DNA of 39,200 nt from a virus: IMG/VR virus record IMGVR_UViG_3300015360_001243, positions 113,999 through 153,198 of that record; one strand, written 5' to 3'. Shown here piece by piece: positions 14,843-23,214 of this stretch. A program made the position numbers and the translations under genes. The notes beneath the pieces are model-generated. The model was not told the origin of the DNA. It ran no database searches and saw nothing but the letters and a program-made list of their open reading frames with translations. The first letter of the stretch is position 1; each line of letters begins with the position of its first letter.

Positions 14843-15076
14843 ATGACTAATAAACCCGATGTACTATCTAATGATTTACTTATTGCTGATGCTCTCCTAA
14901 GACTAAAGGCAATAGAAAATTTGCTTATTGCCAAAGGAATCTTTTCTAGAGATGAGTTTAATGCTGAGATGACCTCAATCACCAAAGTTATCGCAAAGGC
15001 TCTTCTAGAAAAAGCTAATGTTTCTGGAAATCTAGATGAATTAATTGAATCCCTAGGAAAGGGCTCAGATAATTAA
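14843..15076 (+). CDS. Small helical hypothetical protein
   Basis: A 77-residue protein predicted mostly helical by eye (DLLIADALLRLKAIENLLIAKG and following), ending acidic. There are no motifs. It follows the deformylase by 6 bases with a GGA ribosome binding site, and its stop overlaps the next ATG (TAATG), so it belongs to the same operon. The function is unknown. Confidence 0.7.
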   Translation: MTNKPDVLSNDLLIADALLRLKAIENLLIAKGIFSRDEFNAEMTSITKVIAKALLEKANVSGNLDELIESLGKGSDN

Positions 15077-15390
15077 TGCGGTTTCTTACTCAAGAAGAAG
15101 ATTTCAAATTAACGTCTAAAACGCAATCTTTATATTTTTACGCCTCCTGGATGCCCTTTCATAAGAAAATGCTCGTAATGATTGGTAAAATGGAAGAGAA
15201 GCATAAGGATATTGAGTTTATTGCTATTGATACGGACCATTTTAAAGGGTTATGTAAAAGATTTACTATTGATCAAATACCCTCTGTTTTGATTGTTAAA
15301 GATGGTATTGAAATAAAAAGAATAACTGGGCTGGTTTTAACTAGTGCATTTAGAAGCGCATTTGCTGATATATGTAGTTCTGAATCCTAA
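15076..15390 (+). CDS. Thioredoxin-fold protein lacking the CxxC active site
   Basis: A 104-residue protein with a thioredoxin layout: a YFYASW strand at 20-25, an IDTDHF strand, the cis-Pro segment IPSVLIV (68-74) and a closing GLVL. The active-site WCxxC is replaced by W25-MPFH, so neither redox cysteine is present. It cannot catalyse disulfide exchange by the usual mechanism and probably works as a binding module, as T7 uses host thioredoxin as a processivity factor. The fold assignment is by pattern and the function is inferred. Coupled by overlap with the upstream gene. Confidence 0.75.
   Translation: MRFLTQEEDFKLTSKTQSLYFYASWMPFHKKMLVMIGKMEEKHKDIEFIAIDTDHFKGLCKRFTIDQIPSVLIVKDGIEIKRITGLVLTSAFRSAFADICSSES
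15367..15376 (+). promoter_or_regulatory. GATATATGTA box upstream of 15407 gene
   Basis: A GATATATG sequence lies 31 bases before the ATG at 15407, inside the last codons of the thioredoxin-like gene. It resembles the boxes at 13627 and 39176 but differs at the last base of the core. As it is within coding sequence it may be coincidental. Confidence 0.25.
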
Positions 15391-15406
15391 AATATTGGAG
15401 TATTTC

Positions 15407-15751
15407 ATGACCGTTAAGAAAGCCGTTAAAGAGCCTACGTTAGCACAACAAGCTGCCGCTGAATTGCAAACTAGGGATGCAGAGACCGCAAAGAAGATCC
15501 AGAGCACCGAAGCTGGAGACATTTGGAACGAGATTAAGGATAAGGGCATTGAAATGTTTGCCCTCCCAGATCAAAAAGTTCATATGCATGTTCATCCCGT
15601 TAATATTGAGCCAAGTAAGTTGTATTTACTACTAAATTCTTCATCCGTTCTTCCGTCACTAGAAACAGCGATAGGCAAGAATTATGTTGTCGAGCTAGTT
15701 AACAAGTATGTTAGTGTTGCTCGTGCAGTAGTTCCTGCAACCGCTAAATGA
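15407..15751 (+). CDS. Hypothetical protein
   Basis: A 114-residue protein of unknown family. I chose ATG 15407, which follows GGAG with a 7-base gap; the frame stays open upstream to 15344, but that part overlaps the thioredoxin-like gene. The first 40 residues are helical and charged. The middle includes KVHMHVHPVNIEPSKLYLLL with three His, and the end is hydrophobic and helical. No catalytic motif is recognised. Confidence 0.75.
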   Translation: MTVKKAVKEPTLAQQAAAELQTRDAETAKKIQSTEAGDIWNEIKDKGIEMFALPDQKVHMHVHPVNIEPSKLYLLLNSSSVLPSLETAIGKNYVVELVNKYVSVARAVVPATAK

Positions 15752-15757
15752 GGTCTT

Positions 15758-16273
15758 ATGCCATTTGATGATGAAGATACAGATCAACCATCTATTCAGT
15801 CCCAAAAAGTAGGTCTGAAAAATGTTAGTACTCAAAAATCTATTTTTGATTCAATGCCCAAGAAGCCCTCTCAGGATGATTTAGATCGTAAAGTGAAAGT
15901 CATTCAAGAGAGAGCTTCTCATCATAAAGCTAAGGCTGCCGATTTAGCGATGCAATTCAATAAATCTATGGCTGATAAAACTTTAGCTCAGAATAGAAAT
16001 CAGTTTCAAGCTTCTTTGGAAAAGGAATTATTAGGACAGATGGTTCAACTTGCTATTGATATCAATGACGATAGAAATGAAGCTCATGAGGGAATGGGCT
16101 CTTTAAGTTGGGTTGTTCTTTTATTGAAGACATGTTTCGCTCAAAGAGACAAAATTAATTCTCTTGAATATCAGGTTTCTCAATTAACGGCCAAGACCGA
16201 CCCTAAAAATCTTTCTGATTTGATTTCAAAAGAAATTGAGAAGGCTCTTGACAAATTCACAAAGAGTGAGTAA
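15758..16273 (+). CDS. Hypothetical coiled-coil protein
   Basis: A 171-residue protein with an acidic, disordered start (DDEDTDQ), a long Lys/Gln/Ala-rich helix from about residue 45 to 105, a short hydrophobic stretch (LSWVVLLLKTCF) and a second helical region with heptad-like spacing. The hydrophobic stretch is too short and mixed for a sure membrane span. GAGGT lies just before the ATG. No family is recognised. Confidence 0.7.
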   Translation: MPFDDEDTDQPSIQSQKVGLKNVSTQKSIFDSMPKKPSQDDLDRKVKVIQERASHHKAKAADLAMQFNKSMADKTLAQNRNQFQASLEKELLGQMVQLAIDINDDRNEAHEGMGSLSWVVLLLKTCFAQRDKINSLEYQVSQLTAKTDPKNLSDLISKEIEKALDKFTKSE

Positions 16274-16281
16274 CTTCTGCC

Positions 16282-16461
16282 ATGGTAACTAAAGAAACCC
16301 TGATGTCCCTTATTTCTGAGGAAAAGGATAACTTTAGTAGGTACACTCAACTATGCGCAATGTATCAAATACAACCGGACCCGTTAGCTACGGCGAAGCA
16401 TCTTGGGAGACTGGAAACGCTCCAGAAGCTTCTACAGGAAAAAGTTACGATCAAGAGCTAA
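16282..16461 (+). CDS. Possible small helical protein overlapping the primase zinc-finger gene
   Basis: A 59-residue open frame begins ATG GTA ACT and ends with TAA at 16459-16461. The product is helical and balanced in charge (ETLMSLISEEKDNFSRY, and later HLGRLETLQKLLQEK). It fills the 8-base gap after the previous gene well but overlaps the next gene by 109 bases in another frame. No strong ribosome binding site precedes it. Either both frames are used, or one start is wrong. It is reported because its composition looks more protein-like than the overlapped start of the next gene. Confidence 0.45.
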   Translation: MVTKETLMSLISEEKDNFSRYTQLCAMYQIQPDPLATAKHLGRLETLQKLLQEKVTIKS

Positions 16462-16997
16462 TCCTACAGGCTAATACCGTGCCACTGATGTCTGTCTTCA
16501 GACATTACAATATTCGAGTTGACGCTGTTCGATGTATCATCGTATGTCCATTTAAGTCCCATAAAGGAGGTCGAGAAAACTCGGGCTCCTTTAAGTATTT
16601 TGCGGATACGAATAGTTTCTGTTGTTTTGGATGCAAGACAGGTGGGTCCTGGGCTCACGGCGTTGAATTCATTGCAGCAATGGATGGAATTAGTCGTAGT
16701 AAATCGGCTATGAAGATTGTTAGATTGTTTGGCGATGAGATTGATGTCGACGGCATCGATGACTTGCAGATGGAGAATTTTGCTGAAAAATTCGAAATCA
16801 TGATGGGCTTTTCCAATTATGTTAGGGACTTGCGCCAGAACAATTTAGATGAAAAATCCGCAGCGTACATAGAGGACGTGTGCAGGGTATATGATAGAAT
16901 GAACTTCCGACATAAGCTTACTATTGAGGCATTGCGCCGAATTGTTGATGAGCTTAAAGAGGATATTAGATTACATACAATATGTCCCACGCCATAA
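16353..16997 (+). CDS. DnaG-type primase zinc-binding domain protein (CHC2-like)
   Basis: A 214-residue protein whose residues 35-110 match the N-terminal zinc domain of DnaG: a helix ending VFRHYNI, CPFKSH (C65, H70), then SGSFKYF and FCCFGCKTGG (C91, C94). In DnaG the first pair is CPFH; here His may be shifted by two. This domain reads template start sites. The TOPRIM catalytic core is absent and is encoded at 37901-38671, so the primase appears split. The rest is helical. The start may be ATG 16353 or the later ATG 16488; the earlier keeps the N-terminal helix. The end overlaps the SbcD-like gene by 16 bases. Confidence 0.8.
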   Translation: MRNVSNTTGPVSYGEASWETGNAPEASTGKSYDQELILQANTVPLMSVFRHYNIRVDAVRCIIVCPFKSHKGGRENSGSFKYFADTNSFCCFGCKTGGSWAHGVEFIAAMDGISRSKSAMKIVRLFGDEIDVDGIDDLQMENFAEKFEIMMGFSNYVRDLRQNNLDEKSAAYIEDVCRVYDRMNFRHKLTIEALRRIVDELKEDIRLHTICPTP

Positions 16998-18184
16998 TCC
17001 TTGGTGACGTGCATTTAGGTAAAGGAGTCAATATCGGTCGAGCCGGTATTGGTGCCAATCTTAATAGCAGAGTCGCAGACCAATTAAACCTACTAGACTG
17101 GACGTTAGAGCAAGCGGTTGATAGGGGAATTGAACACATCATCGTTACTGGAGATGTTTTTGAAGATCCTAAACCTCACCCATCTCTAATCACCATGTTT
17201 ATCGCTTGGCTCAAAAAGTGTCAAGCATATGAAGTTCATGTCCACATTATCTTGGGAAACCATGATATGCTTCGTAGCGGTATGGTTTTTACCTCTTCTC
17301 TTGATATTATCAATGAAGTAGAGTTAGAGAACATTAACGTCTATAAGGATATTAACACGATTTTTATCGGCACATCAGCCATTACTATAATGCCCTTCCG
17401 AGATAGGAAGTCTTTTAGTTGTAACTCTAATGCTGAAGCGCTTGGCATTCTCCGTGAAAGCCTGGTTTATGAATTGGCTACTGCGCCAGTTACATATAAG
17501 AAAATTTTAGTTGGTCATTTAGCTATTGAAGGCTCTATCCCCGTTGGCGATGAAATCGATGATATTGCTAATGAATTGTTTTGTCCGCTTGATATGTTCA
17601 ACGGATACGACTACGTTTGGATGGGTCACGTTCATAAGCCTCAAGTTATGAAGAAAAAGAATCCGTATATTGCCCACGTTGGCAGCATGGATATCTCTAA
17701 TTTTGGAGAGACGGATCATCAAAAATATATTGTTATTCTGAATTGTGATTCAGAGACTAGCGGATTTGAAATGGAATATCTTCCAACTCGTCCGCTTAAA
17801 AAACTTGCTGTATCTGTTCCTAAGGACACTATCGATACTACTGCTTACGTTATCGAGCAAATCAAGAAAGAGACTCAGGATTTCAGCCGTTCAATTGTCA
17901 GAGTGGAAGTTACTTTGGCCGATCCTGGATTGAAATCTGTTAGCAAATCAAGCATTGAAAAATTCTTGACGGAACAAGGCGCGTTCAACGTAACCAATGT
18001 TTCAGAGTCTAAGAAGATCGCACTCATTAAAAAGGATGGTAGTAATGTTCTTGACACTAAGATGGATGTCGTAACCGCCATTAAAACATATGCGGAAGCT
18101 CATATTGAAGCGCAGCATCGTGATGCTTACATAGAGCAGTCATTAGAAATCTATTATCTTTACAAAGCTGAGGCCAAAGAATGA
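16982..18184 (+). CDS. SbcD/Mre11-like nuclease subunit (T4 gp47 type)
   Basis: A 400-residue metallophosphoesterase with the Mre11/SbcD motifs in order: GDVHLG (8-13, with D9 and H11), GDVFED (57-62), GNHD (92-95) and GHVHKPQ later in the chain. This subunit pairs with the SbcC/Rad50-like ATPase encoded next, whose start overlaps its stop by 4 bases (ATGA). In T4 the gp46-gp47 complex resects DNA ends for recombination-dependent replication and degrades host DNA. The same role is inferred here. It is of family-typical length. Confidence 0.93.
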   Translation: MSHAIILGDVHLGKGVNIGRAGIGANLNSRVADQLNLLDWTLEQAVDRGIEHIIVTGDVFEDPKPHPSLITMFIAWLKKCQAYEVHVHIILGNHDMLRSGMVFTSSLDIINEVELENINVYKDINTIFIGTSAITIMPFRDRKSFSCNSNAEALGILRESLVYELATAPVTYKKILVGHLAIEGSIPVGDEIDDIANELFCPLDMFNGYDYVWMGHVHKPQVMKKKNPYIAHVGSMDISNFGETDHQKYIVILNCDSETSGFEMEYLPTRPLKKLAVSVPKDTIDTTAYVIEQIKKETQDFSRSIVRVEVTLADPGLKSVSKSSIEKFLTEQGAFNVTNVSESKKIALIKKDGSNVLDTKMDVVTAIKTYAEAHIEAQHRDAYIEQSLEIYYLYKAEAKE

Positions 18185-20403
18185 AGTTACTCAGGCTCTA
18201 TATTAAAGACTTTCTTTGTTATGATGTTGGGTATGTAGATTTTACTCAGTTTAGCGCTGCCCTTATTGTTGGAAAAAAAGAAAACAATGACATGTACTCG
18301 AACGGTGTTGGTAAAACCACCATCTTCAAAGCTATTGAATACATTCTATTCAATGAGTCAGATTGCCCTCTAGAGAGAGTTATTAGGGATGACACTAATA
18401 AGTGTCAGATTGTACTTGATTTTATTATTGGAGATCAAGAATATAGACTGGCCCGTTCCAGGACTAAGAAGGGCGCCACCGACCTTACACTGTTTCAACG
18501 CAATGGAACTGATGGTGAGCTAGGTGAAGTTCTGCACAACGCTAACGAAGAGCCTTTCCTGTCCAAGAAAGAAACCGAGAAATTCTGGAAGGACATTTCG
18601 GGCAGCCGAGCCTCGGATACAGAAAAGAACCTAGCAAAACTTATTAAATTGAATCATAAGGCCTTCATTAGTACGGCCCTGTTTCCTCAGAATGATATGA
18701 GCGGTCTTCCGACCGCCACTCCTGAGAAACGTAAAGCCATTCTCAAAGATGGCCTTGACCTTGTTATCTATGCCAAGTTGGAAAAGCTAGCTAAAGAAAA
18801 GGCTGGTATTATATCCAAAGATATCGAAAAGAACAAACTTCTTATCGAAACGATTGGCGATCCTCTTAAAGAAATTGAATTGCTAGGCCAGCAACTATCT
18901 ACCGTAGACGTTACTCTGAAAGATAAGGGAGATCTACTTGTCTTGGCTTCGGCTGAGCAAGAGGCTTTTGCAATTAAAATTGCTGAGCTTACAACCCTGC
19001 ATTCTACACTGGAAAGTAAGTTTGCTTCATTACTAGTTCAAGAAAAGACTTTATCCGGAGAAAAATCTAGGTTAGAAATTTCTGTAAAAGAATACACTTC
19101 TAAAAAATCCAACACCGCTAAAGCGGCTCGTGAACTTGTAGAAGAAATTAAGACGCTGAAAATTCAGCAAGCCGAGTTGATTGCGCTTGATTATTCTCAG
19201 ATAGATATTATCACCGAGCAAATTAATCTGTTTAAAGAGAAAATTGCTACACATAATGTAACTATCAAAAATAGTTTAGAGGAGTATGAGGACTTAAAAG
19301 TTCCCATGCCGAGTGGTAGTAAGTGTAAGTCTTGTCGTAAGTCCATGTCTGACAAAGATAGGGAGAACCACAAGGAGCATACCGCCGCTGAAATGAAGTC
19401 TCTTCAAGAAGCGATTGCTACGGCTAAGAAAGAAATTGCTTCTTTAAATCCAGAAGTACTCAAAAAACAACAAGAAATTAACAGCCTAAATCTTTCTAAG
19501 CAGCAATTAGAAAGCATTCTTACCAAGATTACCGCAAAAAATAAAGAAATTCAAGATAAGAAATCTCTTCATGATGAGTATTCCGATCTATTAAAGAAAT
19601 TTCAAGGCGAATTACTCTCTAAAACAGAGGAGTTGGATCTTATTAAGGAAGAACTGAAGAATTCCTCCGTTGAAGAAGCTGAGGTCGTCAAAGCTCAAAT
19701 TGATGCTGAGAAGGCTAAATCAACCACTATAGTGGCAACTATCGGCCTTTTGAATAAAGAAATCAACCACTATAATAGTAATAAAGCTGTTGTTCAACAT
19801 ACTATCGAGCAGAAAACTAAGGATAGTCTAAAAAAGATAGAATTGACTAAATCTCTAGCAGAGCTAGAGGTTAAATTCGGTGTATTCCCTCTAGTTATAC
19901 AAGGATTCTCATCAACTGGTATTCCTAACCTTATCATTCAAAACGTCTTGGATGATTTGCAGATTGAGGCTAATAATCTATTGGCACAGCTTAAGCCTGG
20001 CCTTCAGCTTTCGTTCTTTGTTGAAAAAACGGTGGAGAAGACGGGCGACCAGGCTGATACACTTGGCATCAATTATCATATTAATGGTAAAGAAAGATAC
20101 TACAAACAATTGTCTGGAGCCATGCAACTGGCTGTAGCTTTTAGCTTGAAACTAGGCTTTTCATTCTTGCTTCAGAAGACAATCGGAACCGATATTAGAT
20201 TTCTTCTATTGGATGAAATTGATCAGTCTTTAGATAAGGCTAGCGTAGATGCATTCGCAGATATTGTAAAGTTTTTCCAAAAGGATTTTACCATTCTAAT
20301 TATTACGCATAACGATCGATTAAAAGATAAATTCTCCCATGCTATATTGGTCGAACAAGATATCAATATGGTATCAAGAGCAAGAGTAGTTTCCTCTTGG
20401 TAA
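18181..20403 (+). CDS. SbcC/Rad50-like ATPase subunit (T4 gp46 type)
   Basis: A 740-residue SMC-like protein. An N-terminal ATPase half has Walker A NGVGKTTI (41-48). Long coiled-coil arms meet at a zinc-hook CKSC (C382, C385). The C-terminal half has the LSGAMQLA signature and Walker B LLLDEID with D678 and E679. Rad50-type proteins use ATP to control the Mre11-like nuclease and to tether ends. The length is closer to phage gp46 forms than to the ~1,000-residue bacterial SbcC. The signature reads LSGA instead of LSGG, which is common in phage members. Translated together with its upstream partner through an ATGA overlap. Confidence 0.93.
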   Translation: MKLLRLYIKDFLCYDVGYVDFTQFSAALIVGKKENNDMYSNGVGKTTIFKAIEYILFNESDCPLERVIRDDTNKCQIVLDFIIGDQEYRLARSRTKKGATDLTLFQRNGTDGELGEVLHNANEEPFLSKKETEKFWKDISGSRASDTEKNLAKLIKLNHKAFISTALFPQNDMSGLPTATPEKRKAILKDGLDLVIYAKLEKLAKEKAGIISKDIEKNKLLIETIGDPLKEIELLGQQLSTVDVTLKDKGDLLVLASAEQEAFAIKIAELTTLHSTLESKFASLLVQEKTLSGEKSRLEISVKEYTSKKSNTAKAARELVEEIKTLKIQQAELIALDYSQIDIITEQINLFKEKIATHNVTIKNSLEEYEDLKVPMPSGSKCKSCRKSMSDKDRENHKEHTAAEMKSLQEAIATAKKEIASLNPEVLKKQQEINSLNLSKQQLESILTKITAKNKEIQDKKSLHDEYSDLLKKFQGELLSKTEELDLIKEELKNSSVEEAEVVKAQIDAEKAKSTTIVATIGLLNKEINHYNSNKAVVQHTIEQKTKDSLKKIELTKSLAELEVKFGVFPLVIQGFSSTGIPNLIIQNVLDDLQIEANNLLAQLKPGLQLSFFVEKTVEKTGDQADTLGINYHINGKERYYKQLSGAMQLAVAFSLKLGFSFLLQKTIGTDIRFLLLDEIDQSLDKASVDAFADIVKFFQKDFTILIITHNDRLKDKFSHAILVEQDINMVSRARVVSSW

Positions 20404-20412
20404 GGAGTGCGT

Positions 20413-21021
20413 ATGTACAAGATTGCAATAACTGGAAAAGCAAATACGGGTAAAAACACAGTTGGCAAATTGCTATTTAAGCATCTTTATGATTTGAAGT
20501 TTGATTATACTAAAGGCCCCGCCGAGAGTTTCTCTGGGATTAAGTATATGGCGTTTGCCGATCCAATCAAAGAAATGATTCGTATAGCTTATCCTGAAGT
20601 TCCCCGTAAGTGGCTTTATGGGTCTTCTAAATTCAGGACGCAAACTATTCCGGGAGCTTTCAAGAATGGAATCCCGTTGACAGTACGCCAATGTCTAATT
20701 GATATTGGTAACGATTTTGGCCGTGCTAATAAATCAGATATTTGGCTTCGCAATTTTGACAACAGATTTGCTAAACAAGTTAAGAAGACAACTAGCATTG
20801 TTGCTGTTACAGATTGTCGTTTTCGTAATGAGTTCGATCATCTTAAGAGTCTTGGGTTTTACCAAATCAGGTTGATGAGGGATTCTCATACTAAGATTAA
20901 TGACATTAGTGAAACTAATCAAGATGGCATTGCCGATAATGAATTTGACTATGTCATTAATAACAATGGCTCTTTAGAAGAGCTTGAAAATCACGTAAAG
21001 AAAATCGTCTCTCAACTCTGA
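20413..21021 (+). CDS. Deoxynucleoside monophosphate kinase, phage type
   Basis: A 202-residue P-loop kinase. It has GKANTGKNT (8-16), a FADPIKEMI segment and VTDCRFRNE, in the order seen in T4 gp1-like dNMP kinases. These make dNDPs from dNMPs, including those released by host DNA breakdown. I chose ATG 20413, which follows AGGAG (20403-20407) with a 5-base gap, over the GTG at 20407 that lies inside that site. It sits directly after the SbcCD-like pair, which fits salvage of nucleotides from degraded DNA. Confidence 0.85.
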   Translation: MYKIAITGKANTGKNTVGKLLFKHLYDLKFDYTKGPAESFSGIKYMAFADPIKEMIRIAYPEVPRKWLYGSSKFRTQTIPGAFKNGIPLTVRQCLIDIGNDFGRANKSDIWLRNFDNRFAKQVKKTTSIVAVTDCRFRNEFDHLKSLGFYQIRLMRDSHTKINDISETNQDGIADNEFDYVINNNGSLEELENHVKKIVSQL

Positions 21022-21050
21022 AATTACGTATATTTCGGTATCTACTTAAG

Positions 21051-21365
21051 ATGAGCACCGAAGGTATAAAATCTAATTTGGTTCCAGAATTCCTAGCTAA
21101 TGGCGAGGATAAATTCTATCGTTCCATTATGTTTATAGCCATACAAAAATTAGTGTTAATAAATAAAGGGGCCTATCGAGGAATCCCTCCCCACATAGAA
21201 TATCTAGATTATTATGATAGGTTCATAATATTGTATAGAAGAGAGGGAGATGAGGTTTATCTTAGTATAGCCAAGATGCTCCGCAAGGCAGCCCATAAGC
21301 TTTATCGCATAATGTTGAAAAAGAATATGACCCCTCCTAATGCAAAGTTCCTAAATTTGGTTTAA
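21051..21365 (+). CDS. Hypothetical basic protein
   Basis: A 104-residue protein rich in Tyr, Ile, Lys and Arg (HIEYLDYYDRFIILYRR, then AHKLYRIMLKKN). It has no motif that I recognise. It is separated by 29 bases from the kinase gene and by one base from the next gene, and a TATATT sequence lies at 21030-21035, before its ATG. Similar small helical basic proteins are common in phages. Confidence 0.7.
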   Translation: MSTEGIKSNLVPEFLANGEDKFYRSIMFIAIQKLVLINKGAYRGIPPHIEYLDYYDRFIILYRREGDEVYLSIAKMLRKAAHKLYRIMLKKNMTPPNAKFLNLV

Positions 21366-21366
21366 T

Positions 21367-22356
21367 ATGGCAGTTATCAGCGTTTCAGTTACAGCTTCCG
21401 ACGAACAAGTAGTGGCCGGGATTCCCAAGACCGTATCTATTACCACCAATATTACAGCGTCCATTTTTTATACGCTAGATGGTTCTACGCCCACTTTGTT
21501 CTCTACCATGTACACTGGCGCTATCTTTTTGCCATATGATAAACTCTCAGTAACTTTAAAAATTCTTGCCAGCAATGGAGTTGATACCTCCCCAATAGTT
21601 TCTGAAACCTATCTTACAAATATGGCCAGCGGCACTAACGTTCGTCTTGCTCACTCAGGCACAGACGCACAAGCGCAGGAAAATATTCCAGATTTATATC
21701 CCTATGGTACTAATCCAATTCAACCTAATGCTGGTTTTCAAAGCCCAGCCGAAGTAGGTATCACGGTTAATAACCCAGCCCTACCTTCCAATCCAACAGG
21801 ATTTGATGCTGCTGGCGATCCAACAGGATTCACTAATCAACCATTTGATCTATTAAATTATAGTGTCAAGTATTCTGAGACAGATAGAATTGGACAAATG
21901 GGACATGGTATAGGAACCCTTCCGTCAAAATCTGTTATTGAACAAGTGCCTCCTCCACCTGAAGAAACATTTCAAAACACCCCAACTTTTGACCCTCGTG
22001 CTTTCGTTATTTTTCAAGATGCCTCGACGGAGAATCCAGAGGATCCCCCTCACATCAATAGAATGCAATTTTCACTAGAAGATCCTGAGAGAGCAAGAGA
22101 CGGCGCCCATTTCTTTACTGCTGGAATGGACTCGCCCCCTTTGAGTGGAACATTTTTGCGCTCCCACTATAATCCAAGAACTAATCAAATTACTTACTAT
22201 TACAGAGACAGTTGGACTAACAAGTGGATTATTTCAACAATGCCATATGTTCCAAGTGCCTCTGCGGGCAACTTATCAGGAATGGTTTTGTCCAAACAGG
22301 CTGGTGCCGGATTTGTTTTTGAATGGCAGCCATTTGCTCGCAGAGTATTATTCTAA
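21367..22356 (+). CDS. Probable virion or adhesion protein with chitobiase-C-terminal-like domain
   Basis: A 329-residue protein. Residues 15-85 match the CHB_HEX_C pattern, a beta-sandwich domain: ITASIFYTLDGSTPT, then LPYDKLSVTLKILASNG and TSPIVSETY. The rest is Pro/Asn/Gly-rich with NPALPSNPTGFDAAGDPTGF-like repeats and ends in a beta-rich section with many Tyr and Trp. The composition suggests a secreted or virion surface protein. It is the most convincing structural gene in the window. It has no signal peptide. Attachment to a tail or fibre is inferred from domain type only. Confidence 0.75.
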   Translation: MAVISVSVTASDEQVVAGIPKTVSITTNITASIFYTLDGSTPTLFSTMYTGAIFLPYDKLSVTLKILASNGVDTSPIVSETYLTNMASGTNVRLAHSGTDAQAQENIPDLYPYGTNPIQPNAGFQSPAEVGITVNNPALPSNPTGFDAAGDPTGFTNQPFDLLNYSVKYSETDRIGQMGHGIGTLPSKSVIEQVPPPPEETFQNTPTFDPRAFVIFQDASTENPEDPPHINRMQFSLEDPERARDGAHFFTAGMDSPPLSGTFLRSHYNPRTNQITYYYRDSWTNKWIISTMPYVPSASAGNLSGMVLSKQAGAGFVFEWQPFARRVLF

Positions 22357-22370
22357 AACTTATTCAGATA

Positions 22371-22380
22371 GATATATAGT
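22371..22380 (+). promoter_or_regulatory. GATATATAGT promoter-like box
   Basis: GATATATAGT lies in the 54-base gap between the virion-type gene and the nuclease gene, 30 bases before ATG 22411. The remaining gap is AT-rich. It matches the GATATATA family of boxes in this window. Promoter activity is inferred. Confidence 0.45.
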
Positions 22381-22410
22381 TATTACACATTAAGCGAAAA
22401 GATAATAATT

Positions 22411-23205
22411 ATGGTATCTAAGGAAGACGAATTCCGCGTATCTGTTAGTAAGACTAAAACATTCATCGATTGTAAGGCAAAATTTAAGTTCTGCTATGTA
22501 GAAAAACTTCCTCGTAAAGACTGGGATTTTCACGTGTTCGGCAAGTTTTGCCATTCAGTTCTTGAAGAGTTCCATAAGACCTACATGGAAGGTTGCTTGC
22601 TTCCTTACAATATTGTAATGGGAGATTCTTTCAAGAAGGCTCTTGTTGAGTATAAAGACAAGATGACTCCACAAATGCGCAAGGATTGTTGGGACATCAT
22701 TGATAAGTATTTGCGTATGGTGACAAAGGAGAAAAATAATGGAACTCCTGCCAACGTTATTGCTGTTGAAAAAAGATTCGAATTACCTGTCGGTGAAAAT
22801 ATTGTTTTAAACGGAGCAATTGACAGAATTCAATTAGATGCTGATGGTGTAGTGCACGTTGGCGACTATAAGACCGTCAAAAATAAAAAATATCTGAAGG
22901 ACGATTTTTTTCAATTATTAACTTATGCCTTCGTTATAATGTCTGAAGACCCGACAATCACCAAGGTCAGGGCGTCTTACATTCTTTTGCGATATGATTT
23001 TGAGTATATTACTACAGAATTCAAGCGAGAAGATGTGATGAGCGTAGAACAAAAGTATATCGACTACGTAACAGCAATGGTGACAGAGAAAAATTTCACA
23101 CCTAACCCGACCGCTTTATGTAATTACTGCGACTATCAAGAACGATGTCCAGAGGGTAAAACTAAATCTTACAATAAACCAGTCTACGGTGAAGTAGGTT
23201 ACTAA
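22411..23205 (+). CDS. PD-(D/E)XK nuclease, Cas4/RecB-like
   Basis: A 264-residue protein with RecB-family nuclease motifs: H48 in FCHSVLEEF, D138 in GAIDRI, GDYKT with D152 and K154, and QLLTYA with Q168. C21 or C28 near the N-terminus and the C-terminal CNYCDYQERC (CX2CX5C) could hold an iron-sulphur cluster, as in Cas4 and AddB nucleases. It is likely a 5'-3' DNA exonuclease used in recombination or host DNA degradation. No CRISPR array or other cas gene is nearby, so I would not call it a CRISPR component. Confidence 0.88.
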   Translation: MVSKEDEFRVSVSKTKTFIDCKAKFKFCYVEKLPRKDWDFHVFGKFCHSVLEEFHKTYMEGCLLPYNIVMGDSFKKALVEYKDKMTPQMRKDCWDIIDKYLRMVTKEKNNGTPANVIAVEKRFELPVGENIVLNGAIDRIQLDADGVVHVGDYKTVKNKKYLKDDFFQLLTYAFVIMSEDPTITKVRASYILLRYDFEYITTEFKREDVMSVEQKYIDYVTAMVTEKNFTPNPTALCNYCDYQERCPEGKTKSYNKPVYGEVGY

Positions 23206-23214
23206 GAGGATCAA

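Noticed and set aside
22411-23205. A CRISPR-associated Cas4
   Set aside because: The nuclease has Cas4-like cysteines, but there are no repeats arranged as a CRISPR array and no other cas genes in the window.
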